Source: Ensifer sp. LCM 4579 | Lineage (GTDB): Bacteria > Pseudomonadota > Alphaproteobacteria > Rhizobiales > Rhizobiaceae | Length of the DNA: 64,000 nt | Assembly: GCF_001854885.1 (NCBI RefSeq) | Contig: NZ_MDDV01000060.1 | Location: forward strand, 217,475-281,474 | Reading direction: 5' to 3' | Shown: positions 27,351 to 35,166 of the stretch, one piece after another | How positions within the stretch are numbered: the first letter of the stretch is position 1 | Layout of the letters: each line of letters starts with the position of its first letter | The notes under the pieces: generated by a model | What the model was told of the DNA's origin: nothing | What the model saw: the letters and a program-made list of their open reading frames with translations, nothing else | Database searches by the model: none | Program-made: the position numbers and the translations under genes

Positions 27351-28490
27351 ATGCACAGCCCAGAATTTTTCGCTGCCTCCAACCGGCTCACCATCGACCT
27401 TGCGGCGCTCGCCGACAACTGGCGGTCCATGGACGAGCGCTCGGGCAGGGCCCGCGCCGCCGCCGTACTCAAGGCCGACGCCTACGGGATCGGTGTCTTC
27501 GAGGCGGCGCCGGTGCTCTATGCCGCCGGAGCGCGTGATTTCTTCGTCGCCAGCGTCGAGGAAGGCGTCGAGCTTCGCCCGCTGCTGCCGGACGCTCGGA
27601 TCTATATCCTTGGGGGCATGTGGCCGGGCAATGAGGAGCTCTTCTTCGCCAACGACCTCGTGCCGGTCGTCAACTCGGAGGAGCAGCTTGCCGCCTTCAT
27701 GGCCGCGCTTTCCGAACGGGGCGACTATCCTTGCGTGCTGCATGTCGACACCGGCATGAACCGCCTCGGCCTCTGCGTGGAGGAAGCTCTCGCGCTTGCC
27801 CACGACCCGGCGAGGCCCGCAAGCTTCTCGCCGGTGCTCGTCATGAGCCATCTCGCCTGTGCCGACGACCCGAAGCATCCGATGAATTTCTACCAGCTTC
27901 AGCGCTTCCGCGAGGTGACGGCGGCCTTCGCGGGCATCCCCGCGAGTCTCGCCAATTCGGGCGGCGTTTTCCTCGGCGCGGACTATCATTTCGATCTTAC
28001 ACGCCCCGGAATCGCCGTTTATGGCGGCGAGGCGGTGAACGGCGTCCCCAATCCGATGAAGCCGGTCGTAACCGCGGAAGCACGCATTCTGCAGGTCCGG
28101 GCTGTCCCCTCCGGCGGCACGGCAAGCTACGGCGCTTCGGCGCGCTTTACCCGCGACAGCCGTATCGCCACGGTCGCGATCGGCTATGCCGACGGCTATC
28201 ACCGTTCGCTTTCGGGCGGCGGCGTCACGCTCCGGCAGGCGATGCCCTCGGGCGCCTACGGCTTCCTGCATGGGCAGAGAGTGCCACATGTCGGCCGGGT
28301 GACAATGGATTTAAGCCTTTTCGACGTCACGGACCTACCGGAAGGCGCCGTTCGCGCCGGCGACTATATCGAGCTCTTCGGCCGCAACGTTGCGATCGAC
28401 GACGTGGCTCGTGCCGGCGGCACGATCGGCTACGAACTGCTGACGAGCCTCGGTCGGCGCTACTGCCGTACGTATATCGGCGGCAACTGA
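27351..28490 (+). CDS. alr: alanine racemase
   Basis: The 379-residue PLP enzyme interconverts L- and D-alanine for peptidoglycan. Lys41 in AVLKADAYGIG binds PLP; Tyr in SYGASARF is the second catalytic base; HVDTGMNRLGL and GYADGYHR are family blocks. I chose the ATG at 27351; the GGAG preceding it is partly formed by the end of the RIME repeat, so the repeat supplies or replaced part of the translation start. The frame is open into the repeat, but no upstream start is plausible. Confidence 0.95.
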   Translation: MHSPEFFAASNRLTIDLAALADNWRSMDERSGRARAAAVLKADAYGIGVFEAAPVLYAAGARDFFVASVEEGVELRPLLPDARIYILGGMWPGNEELFFANDLVPVVNSEEQLAAFMAALSERGDYPCVLHVDTGMNRLGLCVEEALALAHDPARPASFSPVLVMSHLACADDPKHPMNFYQLQRFREVTAAFAGIPASLANSGGVFLGADYHFDLTRPGIAVYGGEAVNGVPNPMKPVVTAEARILQVRAVPSGGTASYGASARFTRDSRIATVAIGYADGYHRSLSGGGVTLRQAMPSGAYGFLHGQRVPHVGRVTMDLSLFDVTDLPEGAVRAGDYIELFGRNVAIDDVARAGGTIGYELLTSLGRRYCRTYIGGN

Positions 28491-28519
28491 GCCAGACCAC
28501 TGTTGAAAACCATCCTTTA

Positions 28520-28619
28520 CAGCGCCGCGCGTCTTTCTGACGCGCAAAGGTCTCTGTAACTTTTTGACTCTGCGCATCGAGCTTTCCGAAAATCAGGTAC
28601 GATTTTCGGGCCGATGCGC
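28520..28619 (+). repeat. truncated RIME joined to a second palindromic repeat
   Basis: The first 40 or so bases match the RIME left palindrome (CAGCGCCGCGCGTCTTT). At about 28560 the match stops and a different nested inverted repeat begins: outer arms GCGCATCG and CGATGCGC (28572-28579, 28612-28619), inner arms CCGAAAATC and GATTTTCGG (28586-28594, 28601-28609), all perfect. This is a mosaic element between alr and radA. Confidence 0.8.
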
Positions 28620-28666
28620 TAAAGCGGCATTTCGGGTCATTATGTGACCGCCGAAAAGTGATTCTC

Positions 28667-28685
28667 GGGCGGAGGCGCTCCGCCC
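28667..28685 (+). terminator. strong hairpin upstream of radA
   Basis: GGGCGGAG, a three-base loop and CTCCGCCC form a perfect stem ending 29 bases before radA. There is no T run, so it may be a repeat fragment or an mRNA leader hairpin rather than a terminator. Confidence 0.35.
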
Positions 28686-28714
28686 ACCTTCCCGTCTGCC
28701 GAAAGCGAATTCAT

Positions 28715-30118
28715 ATGGCGAAAGCCCGCACCCAGTTCATCTGCCAGAATTGCGGCACCGTCCACTCCCGCTGGGCGGGCAAGTGCGACGGCTGCGGCGA
28801 ATGGAACACGATCATAGAGGAAGACCCGACGGGCGGCATCGGCGGTGGTCCCTCGCGGGCACCGAAGAAGGGTCGCCCCGTGGCGCTGACGACGCTTTCC
28901 GGCGAGATCGAGGATGCGCCGCGGGTCGAATCGGGGATATCCGAGCTCGACCGCGTGACCGGCGGCGGTTTCGTGCGCGGCTCGGCGCTGCTCGTCGGCG
29001 GCGACCCCGGAATCGGAAAATCGACGGTGCTGATGCAGGCCGCGGCGGCCCTTTCCCGCCGCAAGCATCGGGTGATCTATGTCTCGGGCGAAGAGGCTGT
29101 AGCCCAGGTGCGGCTGCGCGCCCAGCGGCTCGGCGCCGCCGACAGTGACGTGCTGCTTGCGGCCGAGACCAATGTCGAGGACATTCTGGCAACGCTTTCC
29201 GAAGGCAAACGGCCCGACCTCGTCATCATCGATTCGATCCAGACGCTCTGGAGCGATACGGTCGATTCCGCTCCCGGAACGGTGACGCAGGTGCGCACCG
29301 GCGTGCAGGCGATGATCCGTTTCGCCAAGCAGACCGGCACCGCGATCGTGCTCGTCGGCCATGTCACCAAGGAAGGCCAGATCGCCGGTCCGCGCGTCGT
29401 CGAGCACATGGTCGACGCGGTGCTTTATTTCGAAGGCGATCGCGGCCATCACTATCGTATCTTGCGGACCGTCAAGAACCGCTTCGGCGCGACGGACGAA
29501 ATTGGCGTGTTCGAGATGTCGGATAGCGGTTTGCGGGAAGTCGCCAACCCGTCGGAGCTCTTTCTCGGGGAGCGCAATGAGAAGTCGCCGGGTGCCGCCG
29601 TGTTTGCCGGCATGGAAGGAACCCGGCCGCTGCTCGTCGAAGTGCAGGCTCTGGTGGCGCCGACCTCGCTCGGCACGCCGCGGCGCGCAGTGATCGGCTG
29701 GGATTCGGCGCGGCTCTCCATGATCCTCGCCGTGCTCGAGGCCCATTGCGGCGTGCGGCTCGGCCAGCACGACGTCTATCTGAATGTTGCAGGTGGCTAT
29801 CGCATTTCCGAGCCCGCGGCCGACCTCGCCGTCGCTTCCGCGCTGGTTTCGTCGCTTGCCGGGCTTGCCCTTCCGGCTGATTGCGTCTATTTCGGCGAAA
29901 TCAGCTTGTCGGGTGCCGTCCGGCCTGTTGCGCATACCGCTCAACGTCTCAAGGAAGCCGAAAAACTCGGTTTCTCCCGGGCCGTGTTGCCGTCCGCATC
30001 GACCGACCTGCCGAAGAACGGCAATGGCCGGTTAAGCGAGATGGAAACTCTGCCGGATCTCGTGGCGCAGATCGCCGGATCGCGGCGCGCTCTGCAGCAG
30101 GCAGAGGAGGCGGATTGA
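28715..30118 (+). CDS. radA: DNA repair protein RadA
   Basis: The 467-residue branch-migration ATPase works in recombinational repair. It has a C4 zinc finger at the start (CQNCG...CDGCGEW), Walker A GGDPGIGKST, the RadA-specific KNRFG motif followed by ATDEIGVFEM, and a Lon-like C-terminal domain. The ATG at 28715 starts the zinc finger directly; the frame continues upstream through repeat sequence. cvpA follows 113 bases later. Confidence 0.96.
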   Translation: MAKARTQFICQNCGTVHSRWAGKCDGCGEWNTIIEEDPTGGIGGGPSRAPKKGRPVALTTLSGEIEDAPRVESGISELDRVTGGGFVRGSALLVGGDPGIGKSTVLMQAAAALSRRKHRVIYVSGEEAVAQVRLRAQRLGAADSDVLLAAETNVEDILATLSEGKRPDLVIIDSIQTLWSDTVDSAPGTVTQVRTGVQAMIRFAKQTGTAIVLVGHVTKEGQIAGPRVVEHMVDAVLYFEGDRGHHYRILRTVKNRFGATDEIGVFEMSDSGLREVANPSELFLGERNEKSPGAAVFAGMEGTRPLLVEVQALVAPTSLGTPRRAVIGWDSARLSMILAVLEAHCGVRLGQHDVYLNVAGGYRISEPAADLAVASALVSSLAGLALPADCVYFGEISLSGAVRPVAHTAQRLKEAEKLGFSRAVLPSASTDLPKNGNGRLSEMETLPDLVAQIAGSRRALQQAEEAD

Positions 30119-30231
30119 GACATCGGCCCCGCGATCGGCGGTGGATAAATGTCTCGAGCGCATGCGCGGACGTCCGCAGGCAGATAAGCTTTGTATGACC
30201 CGCTTGGAGACGGGGTCGGAGTAAGGACAAT

Positions 30232-30831
30232 ATGCCCATCACAATTCTCGACGGTATCGTTCTCGGCGTCGCACTGTTTTCGGCCATCCTCGCGATGGTC
30301 CGCGGTTTCTCGCGCGAAGTTCTTTCGGTCGCGAGCTGGATCGGCGCGGCCGCCGCCGCGTATTTTCTCTACCGGTACCTGCTCCCCTATGCGAAGCAAT
30401 ATACCGACAACGATACGGTGGCGTTGATCGGTTCGGCCGCCGTCATCTTCCTGGTGGCGCTGATCGTGATTTCCTTCATCACGATGCGGATCGCCGATTT
30501 CATCATCGACAGCCGCATCGGCGCCCTCGACCGCACACTCGGCTTTCTCTTCGGAGCGGCGCGCGGCATTCTGCTGGTCGTCGTCGCCATGCTGTTCTTC
30601 AACTGGCTGGTCTCGCCGCAGCAGCAGCCGATCTGGGTCACGCAAGCAAAATCGAAGCCGCTGCTCGACAATCTCGGCAACAGGCTGGTCGCGCTGCTGC
30701 CGGAAGAAGCGGACGCCACCATTCTCAACCGTTTGCGCGGCCGTGATACGACCGGCGAAGGAGAGAGCGAGAACCCGCCCGCCGCCAACGAACAGGCGCC
30801 GAGCGATGGCGCTCCGGCCACGAAGGGCTGA
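30232..30831 (+). CDS. cvpA: CvpA-family membrane protein
   Basis: This 199-residue protein has four hydrophobic segments in its first 130 residues (ITILDGIVLGVALFSAILAM, VLSVASWIGAAAAAYFL, LIGSAAVIFLVALIVISFI, LFGAARGILLVVVAMLF) and a hydrophilic tail, as in CvpA. The family is linked to colicin V production and envelope integrity. As in E. coli it precedes purF, although here a terminator and promoter separate them. Confidence 0.92.
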   Translation: MPITILDGIVLGVALFSAILAMVRGFSREVLSVASWIGAAAAAYFLYRYLLPYAKQYTDNDTVALIGSAAVIFLVALIVISFITMRIADFIIDSRIGALDRTLGFLFGAARGILLVVVAMLFFNWLVSPQQQPIWVTQAKSKPLLDNLGNRLVALLPEEADATILNRLRGRDTTGEGESENPPAANEQAPSDGAPATKG

Positions 30832-30850
30832 TGAAGGAAGACGTTTGCAA

Positions 30851-30876
30851 CAAAGCCCGCTGTGCGGGCTTTGTCT
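30851..30876 (+). terminator. hairpin terminator after cvpA
   Basis: CAAAGCCCGC, a three-base loop and GCGGGCTTTG make a 10-bp stem, 20 bases after the cvpA stop, followed by TCTATT. It separates cvpA from the purF promoter. Confidence 0.7.
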
Positions 30877-30914
30877 ATTGAAATGACGTTCGCAAGGCTT
30901 TTCGGCTAAGATTG

Positions 30915-30943
30915 CTTGACGACTGGCGGAACGATCACGATAT
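30915..30943 (+). promoter_or_regulatory. purF promoter
   Basis: CTTGAC, 17 bases, then CGATAT. This is very close to the S. meliloti housekeeping consensus CTTGAC-N17-CTATAT. It lies 31 bases before the purF start codon, directly after the cvpA terminator. Confidence 0.7.
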
Positions 30944-30973
30944 GCGCACGGCGCGGAGCAAAGGCAGACTGCG

Positions 30974-32464
30974 ATGACCGATCTCAGATCCAGTGAAATC
31001 CACGACGAAATCGATGGCGATACGCTGCACGAAGAGTGCGGCGTTTTCGGCATTCTCGGCCATGCCGATGCAGCGACGCTGACCGCACTGGGACTGCACG
31101 CGCTCCAGCACCGCGGCCAGGAAGCGGCGGGTATCGTCACCTTCGACGGCAAGCAGTTCTACACAGAAAAGCGCATGGGTCTCGTCGGGGACCACTATAC
31201 CGATCCGGCAACGCTGGCGAAGCTGCCGGGCTATATCTCCATCGGGCATACGCGCTACTCGACGACCGGCGAGGTGGCGCTGCGCAACGTCCAGCCGCTC
31301 TTCGCCGAACTCGAAGTTGGCGGCATCGCCATCGCCCATAACGGCAACTTCACCAATGGCCTGACGCTCCGCCGCCAACTGATCGCCGACGGCGCCATCT
31401 GTCAGTCGACCTCGGACACGGAAGTCGTCCTTCACCTGATCGCCCGCTCCAAGCAAGCCTCTTCCTCCGATCGCTTCATCGACGCCATTCGCCAGATGGA
31501 AGGCGGCTATTCCATGCTGGCGATGACGCGAACCAAGCTGATCGCCGCGCGCGACCCGATCGGCATCCGGCCCCTCGTGATGGGCGAACTCGACGGCAAG
31601 CCGATCTTCTGTTCGGAAACCTGCGCGCTCGACATCATCGGCGCCAAGTACATCCGCGATGTCGAGAACGGCGAAGTGGTCATTTGCGAGATTCAGCCGG
31701 ACGGCTCGATCTCGATCGATGCGCGCAAGCCCGAATCGCCGCGGCCTGAACGGCTCTGCCTCTTCGAATACGTCTATTTCGCGCGTCCGGATTCGGTCGT
31801 CGGCGGCCGCAGCGTCTATGTGGCGCGCAAGAACATGGGCATCAATCTCGCCAAGGATGCACCTGTCGAAGCCGACGTCGTCGTTCCCGTGCCCGATGGC
31901 GGTACTCCCGCCGCACTCGGTTACGCGCAGCAGAGCGGCATTCCCTTCGAATACGGCATCATCCGGAACCACTATGTCGGACGGACGTTCATCGAGCCGA
32001 CGCAACAGATCCGGGCCTTCGGCGTCAAGCTGAAGCATTCGGCCAACCGGGCAATGATCAAGGACAAGCGCGTGGTGCTCGTCGACGATTCCATCGTGCG
32101 CGGCACGACCTCGGTCAAGATCGTGCAGATGATCCGCGACGCCGGGGCGCGGGAAGTGCATGTGCGCGTCGCGAGCCCGATGATCTTCCATCCGGACTTC
32201 TACGGCATCGACACGCCGGACCGTGACAAGCTGCTTGCCAACCAGCACGCCGATCTCGCCTCCATGTGCCGATATATCGGCGCAGATTCGCTCGAGTTCC
32301 TGTCGATCGACGGCCTCTACCAGGCCGTCGGCGGCACGTCGCGCGACCCGCAAGCGCCGCAGTTCACCGATCACTATTTCACCGGTGATTACCCCACCCG
32401 CCTACTCGACCAGGAAGGCGCGAGCAACGTCCGCAAGCTCTCGGTTCTTGCCAGCAACGGATAA
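30974..32464 (+). CDS. purF: amidophosphoribosyltransferase
   Basis: This 496-residue enzyme carries out the first committed step of purine synthesis, PRPP plus glutamine to phosphoribosylamine. A 21-residue propeptide precedes Cys22 (HEECGVFGILGH), the glutaminase nucleophile after cleavage. The PRPP-binding loop is VVLVDDSIVRGTTS near 370. The glutaminase motifs HTRYSTTG and AHNGNFTN are present. A short-chain dehydrogenase gene follows 12 bases later. Confidence 0.97.
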   Translation: MTDLRSSEIHDEIDGDTLHEECGVFGILGHADAATLTALGLHALQHRGQEAAGIVTFDGKQFYTEKRMGLVGDHYTDPATLAKLPGYISIGHTRYSTTGEVALRNVQPLFAELEVGGIAIAHNGNFTNGLTLRRQLIADGAICQSTSDTEVVLHLIARSKQASSSDRFIDAIRQMEGGYSMLAMTRTKLIAARDPIGIRPLVMGELDGKPIFCSETCALDIIGAKYIRDVENGEVVICEIQPDGSISIDARKPESPRPERLCLFEYVYFARPDSVVGGRSVYVARKNMGINLAKDAPVEADVVVPVPDGGTPAALGYAQQSGIPFEYGIIRNHYVGRTFIEPTQQIRAFGVKLKHSANRAMIKDKRVVLVDDSIVRGTTSVKIVQMIRDAGAREVHVRVASPMIFHPDFYGIDTPDRDKLLANQHADLASMCRYIGADSLEFLSIDGLYQAVGGTSRDPQAPQFTDHYFTGDYPTRLLDQEGASNVRKLSVLASNG

Positions 32465-32476
32465 CAAGACAACAAA

Positions 32477-33217
32477 ATGACGCCCAATCTGAAAGACCGG
32501 ATCGCCGTCGTCACCGGCGCATCGCGCGGCATCGGCTACTTCACCGCCCTCGAGCTCGCCAAGGCCGGCGCACATGTCATCGCTTGCGCCCGCACCGTCG
32601 GCGGACTGGAAGAGCTTGACGACGCCATCAAGGGCGTTGGCGGCTCGGCCACGCTTGTTCCCTTCGACCTTGCGGACATGGCCGCTATCGACAAGCTCGG
32701 CGGCGCCATCAACGAGCGCTGGGGCAAGCTTGACATCCTGGTCGCCAATGCCGGCGTGCTCGGGACGACTTCGCCGATTGGCCACGTGGAGGCAAAGGTC
32801 TTTGAAAGGGTGATGACGATCAACGTCACCGCGACTTGGCGACTGATCCGCTCGCTCGAGCCGCTGCTCGTGCGCTCCGATGCGGGTCGAGCCCTGCTTC
32901 TCTCGTCAAGCGCCGCACACAAATGCAGGGCCTTCTGGGCCCCCTACTCCGCCTCGAAAGCCGCCGTCGAGGCGCTGGCGCGAACCTGGGCCCATGAAAC
33001 GCAGCGTCTGCCGCTGCGCATCCTGAGCGTCGATCCGGGCCCGACCCGCACCGCCATGCGGGCGCAGATGATGCCGGGCGAGGACCCGTCGACGGTGCCG
33101 CACCCTTCCGAGGTCGCCGCCGCGCTGATGCCGCTCTTCGGCCCCGAGCAGACGGAGACCGGCAAGCTCTTCATCGTTCGTGAGAAGAAGATCGTCGATT
33201 ACCGCAGGCCGGAGTAA
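32477..33217 (+). CDS. short-chain dehydrogenase/reductase
   Basis: This 246-residue NAD(P)-dependent oxidoreductase has the TGASRGIG cofactor motif, the ANAGVLG block and the catalytic Ser and YSASK. The ending (LFIVREKKIVDYRRPE) is not the usual family one. It starts 12 bases after purF, so it is probably in the purF transcript, a linkage seen in other Rhizobiales. The substrate is unknown. Confidence 0.9.
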   Translation: MTPNLKDRIAVVTGASRGIGYFTALELAKAGAHVIACARTVGGLEELDDAIKGVGGSATLVPFDLADMAAIDKLGGAINERWGKLDILVANAGVLGTTSPIGHVEAKVFERVMTINVTATWRLIRSLEPLLVRSDAGRALLLSSSAAHKCRAFWAPYSASKAAVEALARTWAHETQRLPLRILSVDPGPTRTAMRAQMMPGEDPSTVPHPSEVAAALMPLFGPEQTETGKLFIVREKKIVDYRRPE

Positions 33218-33225
33218 GTGTTGAC

Positions 33226-33343
33226 TGCCCCTCACCCCAGCCCTCTCCCCGCAAGCGGGGAGAGGGGGTTTTGTGCCGAAGCGCGCCGCTTGTCCCTTCT
33301 CCCCGCGTGCGGGGAGAAGGTGCCGGCAGGCGGATGAGGGGCA
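33226..33343. repeat. composite palindromic intergenic repeat (REP-like), second copy
   Basis: Two perfect 12-bp hairpins occur at 33241-33266 (CCCTCTCCCCGC stem, then GGTTTTG) and 33295-33320 (CCTTCTCCCCGC stem). The element is bounded by inverted ends TGCCCCTCA (33226-33234) and TGAGGGGCA (33335-33343). It lies between convergent genes, and the first hairpin plus TTTT could end transcription of purF and the dehydrogenase gene. Confidence 0.8.
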
Positions 33344-33363
33344 AACCGTTCGGACATCTCGCC

Positions 33364-34260
33364 CTACTCACTATCCCCTGGCAGCCCATCGCCCCCTTGC
33401 GGCACCGTCCAGTCGCCATATTTGCGCTGCCAGGCGCGCGCGCCGAACGGCAGGCTGATCAGGTAGGCAAGCGCGGTCACCACCATGGTTTCCCAGGTAT
33501 AGGTCATCAGCGTCGCGACATAGAGGACGACGACGAGGATGACCGGGAGCACGAGATCGCGACGCACACGGCTGGTTTCCGACTTGCCGGACCAGACCGG
33601 CAGGCGGCTGACCAGCAGGAAGGCGATCAGTACGGTATAGGCTGACGCGATCAGGGCAAAGACCCGGTCGGGCGCGAATCCGAGCAGGCCGATATAGACC
33701 GGCAGGAGCACCAGAATGGCGCCGGCCGGCGCCGGAACGCCGACGAAATATTCGGACTGCCAGGAGGCTTTCACCTGACGCTCGGCCATGACGTTGAAAC
33801 GGGCCAGCCGCAGGCCGGTCGCAATGGCGTAGATCAGTGCCGCGATCCAGCCGATCGAGCGCGCCTGATCGAGCAGAAAAACATAGAGGACGAGTGCCGG
33901 AGCCACACCGAAGTTGATGATATCGGCAAGAGAATCCATCTGGCCGCCGAAATTCGACGTCGCCTTGAGCAGGCGTGCCACGCGTCCATCGATGCCGTCC
34001 AGGAACGCCGCCAGCAAGACCATGCCAACGGCCAGTTCGAAACGGTTCTCGAAGGCGAGACGAATGCCGGAAAGGCCGGCGCAGATCGCCAGCACCGTGA
34101 TCATGTTGGGGATCATCAGGCGCAGCGGTATTTCGCGCAGCCGCGGCCCGCGCGCCTTGTCATCGGTGCCGCTCGTGTCGGCGTCCGATGCCGGCACACC
34201 CACCGCCTTGTCGATCCGGGGCCTGTCCATCCGGGGCTCTTCCATCCGGGGCTCTTCCAT
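33364..34260 (-). CDS. pssA: CDP-diacylglycerol-serine O-phosphatidyltransferase
   Basis: The 298-residue membrane enzyme makes phosphatidylserine from CDP-diacylglycerol and serine. The CDP-alcohol phosphotransferase motif (DG-x2-AR-x8-G-x3-D-x3-D) is complete, and about eight membrane spans follow. The ATG at 34260 has AAGGAG five bases upstream. The first 16 residues are a five-residue tandem repeat (MEEPR, MEEPR, MDRPR). The gene begins 9 bases after psd, so both steps of phosphatidylethanolamine synthesis are co-transcribed. Confidence 0.95.
   Translation of the reverse strand: MEEPRMEEPRMDRPRIDKAVGVPASDADTSGTDDKARGPRLREIPLRLMIPNMITVLAICAGLSGIRLAFENRFELAVGMVLLAAFLDGIDGRVARLLKATSNFGGQMDSLADIINFGVAPALVLYVFLLDQARSIGWIAALIYAIATGLRLARFNVMAERQVKASWQSEYFVGVPAPAGAILVLLPVYIGLLGFAPDRVFALIASAYTVLIAFLLVSRLPVWSGKSETSRVRRDLVLPVILVVVLYVATLMTYTWETMVVTALAYLISLPFGARAWQRKYGDWTVPQGGDGLPGDSE
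34216..34260 (-). repeat. 15-bp tandem repeat at the start of pssA
   Basis: Three head-to-tail units of 15 bases encode MEEPR, MEEPR and MDRPR; the first two are identical. The units keep the frame, so copy-number changes would lengthen the cytoplasmic N-terminus without breaking the gene. Each unit also starts with ATG. Confidence 0.85.
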
Positions 34261-34269
34261 GACCACTCC

Positions 34270-34968
34270 TTATGCGCGACGGCTGATGACGGGCCCCTTT
34301 TCCGAGCCGAATTCGGCAAGCACCGTTTCCCCGGCAACGGCCGTCTGGCCGACGCTGACGCGCGGCGCTGCGCCCTCGGGCAGAAAGACATCGAGACGCG
34401 AGCCGAACCGGATGAGCCCGAAGCGCTCGCCCGCTTCCAGCGCAGCGTCCTCCCCGGTCCAGCAGAGGATGCGGCGCGCGACCAGACCGGCGATCTGGAC
34501 GACCCCGATGGCGCCGTGGTTCGTTTCGATGACAAGGCCGTTGCGCTCGTTATCGTGGCTTGCCTTGTCGAGTTCCGCATTGAGGAAGCTGCCGGCCCGA
34601 TAGGCGATGCGCCGGACCGTTCCGCCCATCGGCGCGCGATTCACGTGGCAGTCGAACACATTCATGAACACGGAGATGCGCAGCATCGGTTCAGAACCGA
34701 GACCTAATTCCTCCGGCGGCGTCACACGGGCGATCGCTGACACGCGCCCGTCGGCCGGACTGATGACGAGGTCTTCGTCGATAGGCGTCATGCGCTCGGG
34801 GTCGCGGAAGAAATAGGCACACCAGGCGGTCAGCAGGAAGCCGATCCACATCAAGGGCTCCCACAGGAGGCCAAGCACAACTGAAACGGCGAAGAAGATC
34901 GCGATGAAGCGATAGCCTTCCCTGTGCACCGGAACGAGCGTGTTGCGCACTGTGTCGACCAAGTTCAT
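34270..34968 (-). CDS. psd: phosphatidylserine decarboxylase proenzyme
   Basis: The 232-residue protein is the short bacterial form of the enzyme that converts phosphatidylserine to phosphatidylethanolamine. The self-cleavage site is in [11 protein letters not shown], where the Ser becomes the pyruvoyl group. [17 protein letters not shown] and [11 protein letters not shown] are family blocks, and a membrane segment lies near residues 20-55. I chose the ATG at 34968 (GGAG eight bases upstream). pssA follows. Confidence 0.95.
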   Translation of the reverse strand: MNLVDTVRNTLVPVHREGYRFIAIFFAVSVVLGLLWEPLMWIGFLLTAWCAYFFRDPERMTPIDEDLVISPADGRVSAIARVTPPEELGLGSEPMLRISVFMNVFDCHVNRAPMGGTVRRIAYRAGSFLNAELDKASHDNERNGLVIETNHGAIGVVQIAGLVARRILCWTGEDAALEAGERFGLIRFGSRLDVFLPEGAAPRVSVGQTAVAGETVLAEFGSEKGPVISRRA

Positions 34969-35004
34969 GAAATCTACTCCAGATTTGACGCCGAACGTCA
35001 CCTC

Positions 35005-35108
35005 CGGCGCCAAGCGTCTCGTCAGACGCGCCCAGGTCGCCGTAGCACGTTGAATTGCCGCATGTCTTTGTCCTTAAACCGAATTCGATTCAAGGAGACA
35101 TGCAGTAG
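35005..35108 (+). repeat. RIME-type repeat, copy 4
   Basis: This copy is more diverged on the left (CGGCGCCAAGCGTCTCGTC) but keeps the right half, including AAGGAGACATGCAGTAG. It lies between psd (minus, upstream side) and the ABC exporter gene, and starts 37 bases upstream of psd. Confidence 0.85.
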
Positions 35109-35166
35109 CGCGAATTGGACGGCCCGGCAACGCCCGGACGCCGACCCGGGCTGCAACCGGTACTCT

